64,000 nucleotides of DNA from Mucilaginibacter sp. PAMC 26640. Lineage in GTDB: Bacteria; Bacteroidota; Bacteroidia; Sphingobacteriales; Sphingobacteriaceae. The DNA lies in the NCBI GenBank assembly GCA_001596135.1, contig CP014773.1, forward strand, positions 5,332,001-5,396,000. The letters are read 5' to 3'. Under the pieces are notes generated by a model. It saw nothing but the letters and a program-made list of their open reading frames with translations. It did no database searches and was not told the DNA's origin. Made by a program: the position numbers and the translations under genes. Every line of letters starts with the position of its first letter. Positions within the stretch are counted from its first letter, which is position 1. Positions 1 to 8,792 of the stretch are shown here, in pieces.

Positions 1-2391
1 TCCATCGACCTGCTCGCCCCTGCTGATATCGAAAGTATCGACGTTTTGAAAGATGCGTCATCAACCGCTATCTACGGTTCGCGTGCCGCTAACGGTGTAA
101 TTATTGTTACCACGCGCAAAGCCAGGGCAGGCCAAACCAGGCTTGCTTACAGTGCCTATGCAGCTGTTGAAAACGTATCAAAGCAAATTGATGTGCTAAG
201 TGGTGACGAACTACGTAAGTATTTGTCAGATAATGGTGTTACGCCTTTAGCTAAACCCCTTGATGACGATGGATCAAACACCAACTGGCAAAAATTAGCC
301 ACCAAAACCAGCTACTCTCAAAATCACAATTTATCTTACAGTGGTGCCGGCAACAATGCTGATTATGGCGTAAGTGTCAATTACTTTAAAAACAACGGTA
401 TCCTTAAAAATACCGGCTTAGAACGTACCATTTTTAAGGGCTACATTAACCAGCGCTTTTTTAACGACAGGTTGAAACTGGGCATCACCCTTACCAACAG
501 CGGTACTAAAAGCGATGACATTATACAAAGCCAGGTGTTACCGGGCGTATTATTTTACCTGCCAACTGTTAGCCCGTTTAACCCGGATGGCAGTTATAAA
601 GAAAACTTTGCCCGTACAGGCAGCGGTACTTTAAACCCGCTATCGTTGATAGATAATAACTTTATCAAAACTGATAACAACAAAACGCTTATCAATGGTT
701 TTGCTTCAGTTGATATCTTGAAAGGCTTAAAGTTTACGCTGAACGGTTCTACTCAGAAAGATCAGAATAACGTTAATACTTATTACAACAGTAAATCCGG
801 CATTGCAGTTGGTTTAGGTGGCGTGGCTAACCGCAGTGCTTACAAAAACACCAGTGATGTTGTTGAAGCCTTCTTAAACTACGACCGCGACTTTGGCCTG
901 CACTCCATTAAATTATTAGGTGGTTACTCTTACCAGCAGGATCGTACCAATGATGGTTTTGGTGTACAAACCCAAAACTTCTCTAACGATAACCTAACTT
1001 TTAACAACCTTTATTTATCTAATCCAACCAATCTTTCACAGATCGCTTTCAACCAAAACTACATTTCAACTTTAAGATTGATATCGTACTATGGCCGTGC
1101 ACAATACCAGTACAATGACAAATACCTTTTCCAGGCCTCATTAAGGGAAGATGGTTCATCGGCGTTCGGTTTAAACCAGCGCCATGGTTACTTCCCCGCT
1201 GTATCTGCCGGATGGAGGATCATCAGCGAAAAGTTCATGGAAAGAATGCCTGTGTTTAGCGATTTGAAACTGCGTGCAGGTTACGGTGTATCTGGTAACA
1301 GCCTTGGTTTTGACGCCTTTACCGCTCAGCTGATCTACGGTATTCCTCCGGGTGGTGGTAAGTTCCTGAGCAATGGTGTTATTACCAACCCTATCGGCCC
1401 GGTACGTAATGACAATCCCGATCTTAAATGGGAAAGCACCGCTACCACTAACATCGGTTTGGATTTTGGTTTGTTCGGCAACCGTTTAACCGGTTCGGTA
1501 GATTATTACGTCAAAAGAACATCAGATCTGATCACCAACTACAACGTATCAACCACACAGTATTTTGTGCCAACCTTAACCGCCAACGTGGGTAAGATCA
1601 AGAATAGTGGTGTTGAGGTAGTGATCAGCGCAGTTCCTGTAAGATCTAACAGCTTTACCTGGCGCACGTCCATCAATGCCGCACATAACAAAAACGTGGT
1701 AGAAAGCCTGTCTAACGCACAATTTACCGTCAACAACTTTTACACTGCACAACTAGGCGGTAAAGGCCAATCGGGTAATTACAGCCAGATCGTGCAGCCG
1801 GGTTATGCTATCGGTACCTATTATTTATGGCACTACCTGGGTAAAAACGCTAACGGCGTAAGTACCTATCAAAAAGCAGATGGTTCAACAACTGCCGCGC
1901 AGCCGCTTACAACAGATCAGGTGATCACCGGCAGTGCACAGCCAAAAATCATCTACGGCTGGAGCAATACCTTCACCTACAAAAGCTTCGACTTGAACTT
2001 CCTGGTGCGTGGTGTTTACGGCAACCAGATTCTGAATGCTACCCTGGCAGGGCTTAACAACCCGGCCGATGCAAAATTCCAGAACATCCCGAGATTTACT
2101 TTAGGAGAATCATATAAAGATATCAACGCTTACCTGATCTCAGATCGTTACCTGGAAAGCGGTTCATACCTCCGTTTGGATAACGCCACATTAGGTTATA
2201 CCATCAGGCCTAAATTTAAAGGTGTTAAAAGCATCCGTCTGTATTTATCGGGTAACAACATCTTTATTATCACCAAATACCGCGGTGTAGATCCGGAAGT
2301 TAACATTGGTGGTTTAACCCCGGGTATAGATAACAAAGATTTTTATCCTAAAACCCGCACGTTCAGCGCAGGTGTAACCGCAACATTTTAA
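1..2391 (+). CDS. SusC/RagA-family TonB-dependent outer-membrane receptor, 3' part
   Basis: The frame is open from base 1, so the N-terminus (signal peptide, carboxypeptidase-like domain, most of the plug) lies outside the window. The visible start carries the SusC plug signature STAIYGSRAANGVI, followed by a long TonB-dependent beta-barrel ending in an aromatic residue (GVTATF), the usual outer-membrane C-terminal signal. It imports oligosaccharides or other large substrates with its SusD partner, which follows after 22 bp in the same operon. Family is clear; the substrate cannot be read from this fragment. Confidence 0.93.
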   Translation, partial: SIDLLAPADIESIDVLKDASSTAIYGSRAANGVIIVTTRKARAGQTRLAYSAYAAVENVSKQIDVLSGDELRKYLSDNGVTPLAKPLDDDGSNTNWQKLATKTSYSQNHNLSYSGAGNNADYGVSVNYFKNNGILKNTGLERTIFKGYINQRFFNDRLKLGITLTNSGTKSDDIIQSQVLPGVLFYLPTVSPFNPDGSYKENFARTGSGTLNPLSLIDNNFIKTDNNKTLINGFASVDILKGLKFTLNGSTQKDQNNVNTYYNSKSGIAVGLGGVANRSAYKNTSDVVEAFLNYDRDFGLHSIKLLGGYSYQQDRTNDGFGVQTQNFSNDNLTFNNLYLSNPTNLSQIAFNQNYISTLRLISYYGRAQYQYNDKYLFQASLREDGSSAFGLNQRHGYFPAVSAGWRIISEKFMERMPVFSDLKLRAGYGVSGNSLGFDAFTAQLIYGIPPGGGKFLSNGVITNPIGPVRNDNPDLKWESTATTNIGLDFGLFGNRLTGSVDYYVKRTSDLITNYNVSTTQYFVPTLTANVGKIKNSGVEVVISAVPVRSNSFTWRTSINAAHNKNVVESLSNAQFTVNNFYTAQLGGKGQSGNYSQIVQPGYAIGTYYLWHYLGKNANGVSTYQKADGSTTAAQPLTTDQVITGSAQPKIIYGWSNTFTYKSFDLNFLVRGVYGNQILNATLAGLNNPADAKFQNIPRFTLGESYKDINAYLISDRYLESGSYLRLDNATLGYTIRPKFKGVKSIRLYLSGNNIFIITKYRGVDPEVNIGGLTPGIDNKDFYPKTRTFSAGVTATF

Positions 2392-2413
2392 TAACATCCA
2401 ACAAACCATACAG

Positions 2414-4000
2414 ATGAAAAAGATATTTATCCTATTTGCCACCGTAGCACTGCTGGTTAGCAACTACTCGTGCACGAAGTTAGATGTACCTGTTGAATCA
2501 CAGTACGTAAAATCAAACTTCCCGGTTACCGATGCCGATTATAACGCACTCATCGGTACCATTTACTCCAACTTGTCGTCACAATTTGCAGTGCCTTACT
2601 GGCGCATGCAGGAGCTTGCCACTGATGAAGCTATCCTGCCCGCCCGCGATGGCAACTTTGATGATGGTGGCCAGTACCGCCAGTTGCACTACCACACCTG
2701 GACGTTTGATCATCCAAACGTTTCCACTATATGGCAGTGGGGTTTTGGTGGCGTAAACACCTGTAACCGTATCATCAGCGTAATTAACGCAGGCCCTTCG
2801 TCTGATGCTAAAAAAGCTTCATCCGTAGCCGAGGTTAAAGCAATGCGTGCCCTTTACATGTACTTCATGATGGATCTTTACGGTAACGTACCCATCATCA
2901 CCGAGTTCCCGGTAACTACCCAACCGGCTACCCAACCCCGCGCTAAAGTATACCAGTTTATCGAAAGCGAGTTACAAGCCGTGCTACCTTTGCTGCCTGC
3001 CAAAACCAGCGCAAACGCTACATTATATTATGGCCGCCCCACAAAGGCGCTGGTATTTGCTTTGCTGGAAAAAATGTATCTAAATGCCCAGGTTTATACC
3101 GGCACCGCTAAATACACCGAAACCGTTGCCATGGCTGATAGTGTTTTAAAGAATAACAACTATAGTCTGGATGCCAAATACCGCGATATATTTTTACCAA
3201 CCAACGGACCGCAGATCAACGAGACCATCTTTGCGATCCCTTACGATCAACAGATTCCGGGCAACCAGTTTACCCGTTTTGGTTTCTTTTACTACCTGGT
3301 AAATGCATACGGTTTTAACGTTGGTTTAAGTATTGCCATGAGTACCACGCCTGAATTTTACAACCGATTTAATTTACCGGGTGATGTGCGTACCAAGACC
3401 TGGTTGGCAGGCCCGCAGTTTTTCCCTGATGGCAACGGCGGTTTCACCAGCCAGCCGGTGTATTACCCAAGCACTACCACACAGATCTACATTGAGCCAA
3501 AATTAACGCTGGTTCCCGGCAAGCCGATGGATTTAGGCAATACCATCGCCAGTCAATCTGAAGGTGTGCGTTCCTTAAAATACTACCCGGACCCAACCAT
3601 CATCCAGGCAACCCGCTTAAATGGTAACGATGTACCGGTTTTCCGCCTGGCCGATGTGATGATGATGAAAGCTGAGGCTATTTTACGCGGTGCGCAAGCT
3701 ACCAGCGTTAATGGTGAATTGCAGACCGCAGATGTATTGGTTAACAAGATCCGTGCACGTGCAGGCGCACCAACCGTTTCTGGTATCGACCTGTCAGGTT
3801 TATTAGACGAACGCGCCCGCGAGTTTTCATGGGAAGCCTGGCGCCGTAATGACCTGATCCGTTTTGGCCAGTTTGAGACGGAATATCCGCTGCCTAACGA
3901 CGTGTTAACGATGAATAAAGACGTTAACCGCAGGCTTTACCCTATCCCTGCACAGGAGATAAAACTAAACCCAAACCTGGTACAAAACCCCGGTTATTAA
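2414..4000 (+). CDS. SusD/RagB-family nutrient-binding outer-membrane lipoprotein
   Basis: 528 residues with a lipoprotein signal (MKKIFILFATVALLVSNYSC, Cys20 acylated) and typical SusD features: helical TPR-like N-terminal half, and a C-terminal RagB/SusD region with DERAREFSWEAWRRNDLIRFG and final YPIPAQEI. It caps the SusC barrel and captures ligand at the cell surface. It lies immediately downstream of susC and ends before a strong terminator, so susC-susD is a simple two-gene unit at its 3' end. Complete and intact. Confidence 0.95.
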   Translation: MKKIFILFATVALLVSNYSCTKLDVPVESQYVKSNFPVTDADYNALIGTIYSNLSSQFAVPYWRMQELATDEAILPARDGNFDDGGQYRQLHYHTWTFDHPNVSTIWQWGFGGVNTCNRIISVINAGPSSDAKKASSVAEVKAMRALYMYFMMDLYGNVPIITEFPVTTQPATQPRAKVYQFIESELQAVLPLLPAKTSANATLYYGRPTKALVFALLEKMYLNAQVYTGTAKYTETVAMADSVLKNNNYSLDAKYRDIFLPTNGPQINETIFAIPYDQQIPGNQFTRFGFFYYLVNAYGFNVGLSIAMSTTPEFYNRFNLPGDVRTKTWLAGPQFFPDGNGGFTSQPVYYPSTTTQIYIEPKLTLVPGKPMDLGNTIASQSEGVRSLKYYPDPTIIQATRLNGNDVPVFRLADVMMMKAEAILRGAQATSVNGELQTADVLVNKIRARAGAPTVSGIDLSGLLDERAREFSWEAWRRNDLIRFGQFETEYPLPNDVLTMNKDVNRRLYPIPAQEIKLNPNLVQNPGY

Positions 4001-4020
4001 TTTTAATAAACTAAACACCC

Positions 4021-4054
4021 AAACAGCCCCAACTTTACCCGGTCGGGGCTGTTT
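4021..4054 (+). terminator. Intrinsic terminator after susD
   Basis: Perfect 10-bp inverted repeat AAACAGCCCC/GGGGCTGTTT with a 14-nt loop, ending in a short T-run. It begins 20 bp after the susD stop and separates the transporter operon from the next gene. Confidence 0.85.
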
Positions 4055-4069
4055 GTAATTTACAACACT

Positions 4070-5149
4070 ATGAAAACTACATTAGGAGGTTTATTACTAA
4101 TCGCAGCCTGTTCGTTCACAGGCATCAGCACCCCTGGCGATAACACGCCCATTAACCACGTGCAGGTGATAGGATCGCACAATAGCTACAAAAAAGCTAT
4201 CGATCCAAAACTGTTTAAAATGCTGCAGGGCCGCGATTCGGTTGCCATGAGCAAGATAGATTACGAGCACAGCACCCTTACCGAACAATTAGATATGGGT
4301 TTGCTGGACCTGGAAATAGATGTGTACGCAGATACCCTGGGCGGCAAGTATGCCCAGCCAAAGGGCCTGGTTTGGGTACCCGGCCAACCGGCTTTTGATA
4401 CGGAAGGCGTAATGAAACAACCTGGCTTTAAAGTGTTCCACATTCAGGATATTGATTTCAGGAGCCAGTGTGCTACCTTTAAACAATGCCTGCAGGAGCT
4501 CAGAAAATGGTCAGACGCGCACCCGGATCATAACCCGATATATGTGACCATGAACGCTAAAGATGAAGCGATGAAAAATCCGGGCTTTACCGTTCCGGAT
4601 AAATTCGACTCCCGCATTTACGATAAATTGGACAAGGAAATTGCTGATAACCTGGGCATGAATCATGTGTTAACCCCGGATAAAGTTCGTGGCAAATACA
4701 AAACTTTAGAAGAAGCGGTTTTACACCAAAACTGGCCGACTTTAAAGCAGGCGCAAGGTAAATTCATTTTTTTACTGGATGAGCCAAAAGCCAAAGCAGA
4801 TATCTATATCGCGGGCCACCCGTCTTTAAAAGGCAGAGTATTGTTCACTAATACCGCACCGGGTGCACCTGAAGCTGCCATTTATGTAATGAATGATGCC
4901 AAAAAGCAACAGGCAGAAATTACCGAACTGGTTAAAAAAGGGTATATCATCCGTACACGGGCCGATAGCGACACCCAGGAAGCAAGGGCAAACGACAAAA
5001 GCAGCTTTGTGGCAGCGCAAGCGTCTGGTGCGCAGATCATCTCCACCGATTATTACAAACCCAGCACCCATTTCAAATCTGATTATAAGATCAGCTTTGC
5101 GGATGGTGGTTATTTGCGGATGAACCCGCTATTTGCAGTACAGAAGTAG
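4070..5149 (+). CDS. PI-PLC-C1-like phosphodiesterase lipoprotein
   Basis: 359 residues. The N-terminus has a signal with a lipobox-like IAAC, so it is probably lipid-anchored. The body matches the Ca2+-dependent phosphoinositide phospholipase C1-like family: VQVIGSHNSYK (first catalytic His region), then a Glu/Asp strand in LLDLEIDVYADTLGG, a second His in FHIQDIDF, and a C-terminal TIM-barrel end with RTRADSDTQEARAND and IISTDYY. In Bacteroidota such proteins are often encoded near Sus systems. The true substrate (phosphodiester lipid or other) is unknown. This is the last host gene before the prophage. Confidence 0.8.
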   Translation: MKTTLGGLLLIAACSFTGISTPGDNTPINHVQVIGSHNSYKKAIDPKLFKMLQGRDSVAMSKIDYEHSTLTEQLDMGLLDLEIDVYADTLGGKYAQPKGLVWVPGQPAFDTEGVMKQPGFKVFHIQDIDFRSQCATFKQCLQELRKWSDAHPDHNPIYVTMNAKDEAMKNPGFTVPDKFDSRIYDKLDKEIADNLGMNHVLTPDKVRGKYKTLEEAVLHQNWPTLKQAQGKFIFLLDEPKAKADIYIAGHPSLKGRVLFTNTAPGAPEAAIYVMNDAKKQQAEITELVKKGYIIRTRADSDTQEARANDKSSFVAAQASGAQIISTDYYKPSTHFKSDYKISFADGGYLRMNPLFAVQK

Positions 5150-5170
5150 CTACAAAACATATTAAACAGC

Positions 5171-5210
5171 AACGGGGCAATCATCAGCTATTGATGTTGC
5201 CCCGTTTTTT
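5171..5210. terminator. Host terminator abutting attL
   Basis: Stem AACGGGGCAA (5171-5180) with TTGCCCCGTT (5197-5206), then a T-run on the plus strand and an A/T-rich exit on the minus strand. It ends the PLC-like gene. Before integration it would also have faced the 3' end of the minus-strand tRNA-Gln gene, so it probably served both convergent transcripts. Confidence 0.8.
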
Positions 5211-5225
5211 GTTTTCCTGAATGGA
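5210..5225 (+). repeat. attL core
   Basis: TGTTTTCCTGAATGGA, identical to 63133-63148. It is the displaced 3' end of the tRNA-Gln gene (acceptor strand plus part of the T-arm) left on the far side of the prophage. Confidence 0.92.
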
Positions 5226-5331
5226 AGGGTTTATTTAAAAATGTTTAGTATGAAAGTACTCAAGAATATACAATAACTATTTTTTTAACATTACTATAAA
5301 AATAAAAGTAAAAATCTATTGATTTAAAAAA

Positions 5332-5339
5332 TACATTTG
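5332..5339 (+). promoter_or_regulatory. Candidate -7 box for integrase
   Basis: TACATTTG matches the Bacteroidota -7 consensus TAnnTTTG and lies 47 bp before the integrase start. No well-spaced -33 TTG was found, so the assignment is tentative. Transcription from here would pass through the putative integrase arm sites. Confidence 0.45.
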
Positions 5340-5348
5340 CAGTCCCTT

Positions 5349-5380
5349 TGACACCAATTTCCTGACACCAATCGGACACC
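5349..5380 (+). promoter_or_regulatory. Putative integrase arm-binding repeats, left end
   Basis: Three spaced copies of (T/G)GACACC at 5349-5355, 5363-5369 and 5374-5380, just before the integrase start. Related GACACC copies occur at the right end (63063 and 63073). Repeats near both att ends are the expected pattern for tyrosine-integrase arm sites; this is inference from position and repetition. Confidence 0.5.
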
Positions 5381-5386
5381 GTTAAA

Positions 5387-6604
5387 ATGAGCACCAATTT
5401 AAAAGTCAGACTTTTTAAAGGCAAAACACATGCTGACGGAACTCACCCAATACAGCTCCAGTTTTATATTGATGGCAAGCTGCACAGAAAAGGAATCTAT
5501 AAGTGCTTAGAATCTGATTGGGACTTTAAGACAAACCGGGTAAAAAGCAAAGTAAGTAATTCCTCATACGTGAATAACTTGATATCTGAGAAGTATGCAG
5601 AGCACGAAAGGGAACTGCTAAAGATTCTGAATGGTTCAGGTGGGGGCAATTCATTTTTTGATAAAAAAGAGATTCTAACCCTGGACAATGTCATGGATCA
5701 GGAATGCAATCGGTTTAAAAATGAGAATAAACCAGGCTCATTCGATTCGCTAAGTTCATATAAAAAAGATCTACTGCTATTTACCGATTCTAAAGCTTTA
5801 AACATATCAGATATTGATCTAAAATGGTTTAAGAGATACGTCATTTATTTGGGTTCAGAAATCAAAATAGGCGATAAGGTAATTAAGAAGCCGAACAAAA
5901 GTTCTACCATTCAAAAAAAGCTTAAAACAATACGAAGGATAGTTGAGCGGTACACCGGCAAGGTATCTGATATTGACGTTAAAGAATATAAGGTAGCAAC
6001 CAAAAAGCCTGTTAAGCAAAAGTTAACCTCACAAGAACTATTAATGATTGAGGGCTTGGAACTCAAAGAAGATTCGGTACTTGATTGCGTCAGGGACATT
6101 TTTTTGCTGCAAGTTTATCTTCGCGGAGCAAGGATTGGCTCCTTACTTCAAGCGTATAGCGAGCAATTTAAAAATGGCCGGTACGAAGCTAATAACTCAT
6201 CAGGTAAAAACAATGTTGGCTCGCGGCTTATCCCAAAGGCCCAAGTTATTGTCAATAAGTACAGCGGAAAGTCTGAAAGGCTATTTCCATTATACAATTT
6301 TAAATTTAACCCCAAACTATCTGAGTTCGAAAATAAAGCCATTGCCCATAATGAAAAGAAGGGATGTACTGCGCTGGTAAATAAATATCTTAAACAACTT
6401 GCAATCAAAGCTGGCATAACCAAACCCCTGTCATCTCACATCGCCCGGCATACCTTTGCACGTATGGCCATAGATAAGATCAACAATCCGATGGTTACAA
6501 TGGAGCTATTAGGGCATAGTTCGCTTGCGGTGCATCAGCAATACCTTAATGATATCCGAAATGAAGACGCGCTGGATGCGGCTGCGGATGATATATTTGG
6601 TTGA
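5387..6604 (+). CDS. int: Tyrosine recombinase integrase
   Basis: 405 residues with the domain order of Bacteroidota phage integrases: N-terminal arm-binding beta domain (about 1-80), SAM-like core-binding helices (about 100-200), and a catalytic domain. Visible catalytic residues are Arg249 (RGARIG), His351 and Arg354 (HIARHTFAR), His377 (LLGHSS) and Tyr386 (HQQYLND). It recombines attP with the tRNA-Gln attB and sits 160 bp inside attL. In the excised circle it lies downstream of the lysogeny operon in the same orientation. No dedicated excisionase is certain; two small HTH proteins are candidates. Confidence 0.96.
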   Translation: MSTNLKVRLFKGKTHADGTHPIQLQFYIDGKLHRKGIYKCLESDWDFKTNRVKSKVSNSSYVNNLISEKYAEHERELLKILNGSGGGNSFFDKKEILTLDNVMDQECNRFKNENKPGSFDSLSSYKKDLLLFTDSKALNISDIDLKWFKRYVIYLGSEIKIGDKVIKKPNKSSTIQKKLKTIRRIVERYTGKVSDIDVKEYKVATKKPVKQKLTSQELLMIEGLELKEDSVLDCVRDIFLLQVYLRGARIGSLLQAYSEQFKNGRYEANNSSGKNNVGSRLIPKAQVIVNKYSGKSERLFPLYNFKFNPKLSEFENKAIAHNEKKGCTALVNKYLKQLAIKAGITKPLSSHIARHTFARMAIDKINNPMVTMELLGHSSLAVHQQYLNDIRNEDALDAAADDIFG

Positions 6605-6625
6605 TACCGCTCCGCCCCCGGGTGC

Positions 6626-7429
6626 CTAAAACCTCACCAAATCATAACTAGCATTAATGCTTTTTGACCATCCGGGAGTATTTACATATTTGGTTAACCG
6701 GCCCTGGATGCTAAAGCGCCCAATATCCAAACGTGCAGCCGGTCCGAAGCCTGCCTCTCCTGTTTCAAAGTTGTATGATGAATTACCTTGTAGGCGCAAA
6801 CCGAATGTTGGCTGCTTCTGCTCAAACTCTACATAGTCTGCACCATTGATCTTAAACATCGGGTTGTCGGAAGTCACAGATAGTATAGACTTTTTAGCAC
6901 CCAATATCCAGCTTCTTTTCCAATATTGGGTTGCTTTGATATTAACGTTAGCGGTAAAGTCTGCAGTTGCTACGCTATTGCTGTCAAGTGCGTTTGGTGG
7001 GGTGAACTTTAATTTCAGGCCGTTACCGTTGTAGGTATAAAAGACTCGCTTACTGCTATCTAATTGCCTGCGTAGCTGTAGGTTATTTGCTTCCAGTGTT
7101 GACTTAATAACCAGCACTTCTTTAAGTTGCTTTGTCCGAAGATCCAGCGCCATTGCTGTGGTATCAATGATCCCCTTGGTGCCCTCATTAGACATCAGCT
7201 GATCTATCGTGCCTTTATTACCGGTGATGTCAAACAGCACTGATTCAATGCCCTTCTTATCCACCTGGCGTTTAATTTCGGTAGCCTCTTTTTGAATAGC
7301 CTTTTTAACCGACTTTTCCGTTTGCTCCTTATCGGCTAGTTTTTGAGTGTTCTCAACAAACTTGTAACCAAAGTAACTTAATAATATAAGAGCGCATACC
7401 CCTATAGCGTAGTACTTGATATTTTTCAT
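6626..7429 (-). CDS. Membrane-anchored protein of the lysis block, spanin-like candidate
   Basis: 267 residues. One N-terminal transmembrane helix (about 6-24), then a charged coiled-coil stretch (about 28-150), then a beta-rich C-terminal part ending in SINASYDLVRF with a terminal aromatic residue. The topology (inner-membrane anchor, long periplasmic region, outer-membrane-like C-terminal strands) and the place at the end of the lysis block suggest a role in envelope disruption. It resembles uncharacterised Bacteroidota phage proteins; I recognise no firm family. It follows the small membrane gene by 1 bp. Confidence 0.5.
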   Translation of the reverse strand: MKNIKYYAIGVCALILLSYFGYKFVENTQKLADKEQTEKSVKKAIQKEATEIKRQVDKKGIESVLFDITGNKGTIDQLMSNEGTKGIIDTTAMALDLRTKQLKEVLVIKSTLEANNLQLRRQLDSSKRVFYTYNGNGLKLKFTPPNALDSNSVATADFTANVNIKATQYWKRSWILGAKKSILSVTSDNPMFKINGADYVEFEQKQPTFGLRLQGNSSYNFETGEAGFGPAARLDIGRFSIQGRLTKYVNTPGWSKSINASYDLVRF

Positions 7430-7430
7430 C

Positions 7431-7760
7431 CTATTTTTCTTTAACTATTTTCTTTGCTTTTTGCCCAACTTTTGTCCGTATGGTACTATCCAAATTTGCT
7501 TGTTCTTGTGCTTGCTGTAGAATAATACCGTTCTTTACCAGCAGCGCGGTAGTGAGGGCATCTTTATCCGCCCGGGCCTGCACCAACTCCTTCCGCAATT
7601 CAGTCTTCTCAGTCTCGCAGTTTACATTTACCTGATCAGATGTATTGCCAAATTTGTTCACAAAAAACATTACCAATGCCACGGCAACCATCAGCATATA
7701 TGTTGTTGGTGACTTTGTGACCTGGCTAAATGTTACCCTGTTAATATCGTTCAGTGCCAT
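7431..7760 (-). CDS. Small single-pass membrane protein of the lysis block (holin or spanin candidate)
   Basis: 109 residues: one hydrophobic helix (about 20-36, TYMLMVAVALVMFFVNKF), then a Lys/Glu-rich coiled coil with one Cys. It lies between endolysin and the spanin-like gene, the usual place for holin or inner-membrane spanin genes. A single helix plus coiled coil fits an i-spanin or a class III-type holin; the sequence alone does not decide. Confidence 0.5.
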   Translation of the reverse strand: MALNDINRVTFSQVTKSPTTYMLMVAVALVMFFVNKFGNTSDQVNVNCETEKTELRKELVQARADKDALTTALLVKNGIILQQAQEQANLDSTIRTKVGQKAKKIVKEK

Positions 7761-7770
7761 TATATCCCCC

Positions 7771-8325
7771 CTACGCTTCGCTTACGTTGGCTATTGAGCC
7801 GTCCAAATTTTTGTAATAATGTTTCTTAACTCCTAATGGTTGAACCGTAAACGGCGCGCGCCTGCAATCGGTAAAACTTGACTTTAGGATCCATGCCGGG
7901 CAAACAGAATCGGACTGATTTCCGCCGAAGCAGCGGAAGTGAGTATCATTTTCCCCGATGTAATAGGTTACGTGCCCGCCGCCTTCGCGCTCTTTAATTA
8001 GGGTGTCACCAACACAAGCATCTTTGAGAGGTATAACCTTCCCCCACTTACGCCATGAGAGGGATGATAGAACGCTGGGGGCAGGTAGCTTTAACCAACC
8101 GGCCCTGTAGGCACATACACCCTTGAACAATCCGCACCACGCCGTAGCATCTGATGGGTACCACCCAATAACACCAAGCTCTTTAGCCCACTTCATTATA
8201 TCAACCGTATTACCGGACCCTTTCGTTTCCAATATCCCGTTGTGAGTTAACGCCTGCTGAAGTTCTTTGGGTAGATTTGGTTCGTTATTAAGCCACGAAT
8301 CTATTCCCGTTAGTATTTTACCCAT
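7771..8325 (-). CDS. Endolysin, CHAP-like cysteine peptidase/amidase
   Basis: 184 residues from ATG at 8325; an upstream TTG would add only seven residues. The body matches the phage TIGR02594/CHAP-like amidase type: Cys64 in AWCGLF, His118 in GGGHVTYYIGE, and an Asn/Gln motif in GGNQSDSV, the expected Cys-His-Asn set. It has no signal peptide, so it probably needs a holin. It would cleave peptidoglycan at the end of infection. First gene of the lysis block, downstream of the tail genes. Confidence 0.82.
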   Translation of the reverse strand: MGKILTGIDSWLNNEPNLPKELQQALTHNGILETKGSGNTVDIMKWAKELGVIGWYPSDATAWCGLFKGVCAYRAGWLKLPAPSVLSSLSWRKWGKVIPLKDACVGDTLIKEREGGGHVTYYIGENDTHFRCFGGNQSDSVCPAWILKSSFTDCRRAPFTVQPLGVKKHYYKNLDGSIANVSEA

Positions 8326-8480
8326 ACAATAATTATCGTATTGCAAAAATACTTCCTATGCTCACGCGCGGGTGGTAAGCGTAGTTACTGGCGGGGGATA
8401 GTAAGTGCCTGTAAATTAATTTTATACAACTATTGGTTAGAATATTATTTTTTGTATTTTTAAAATATAATCCTAAACCA

Positions 8481-8792
8481 ATGAAAAAGATATTCATAAT
8501 CTGCATAGTAGTAACCTTATCATCTTGCATTAAAGAACAAATACCAGTTGTGGTAGGTAATCCTTTACTTGGATACTGGAAATCAGGAACTTCATCTTTC
8601 TCAGTAAATAATCTCGAAGGGAAGTCTGATCCATACTCAGTTACAAAAAACAGCGACAGTTTAACTGTTATTTTATTGCCTGCAATCAACTACCACTATA
8701 AAATAATATCGGTTGATAAAAAACAATTAGTGGTAACCTCCCGAAATGAAAGGATCGTTTACGAAAGAGTTACCTCTGATTGGGAGAAATAA
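8481..8792 (+). CDS. Phage-encoded small lipoprotein (moron)
   Basis: 103 residues from ATG at 8481 (MKKIFIICIVVTLSSC, lipobox LSSC); an in-frame TTG further up would spoil the signal peptide. The mature part starts with a lipocalin-like GNPLLGYWKSG and alternates short strands. It is the only plus-strand gene in a 20-kb minus-strand tail and lysis region, and ends 1 bp before the tail-tip gene. An inverted single gene in a late operon is typical of a moron expressed in the lysogen. Surface lipoproteins of this kind can block phage receptors, but nothing in the sequence proves that here. Confidence 0.75.
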   Translation: MKKIFIICIVVTLSSCIKEQIPVVVGNPLLGYWKSGTSSFSVNNLEGKSDPYSVTKNSDSLTVILLPAINYHYKIISVDKKQLVVTSRNERIVYERVTSDWEK

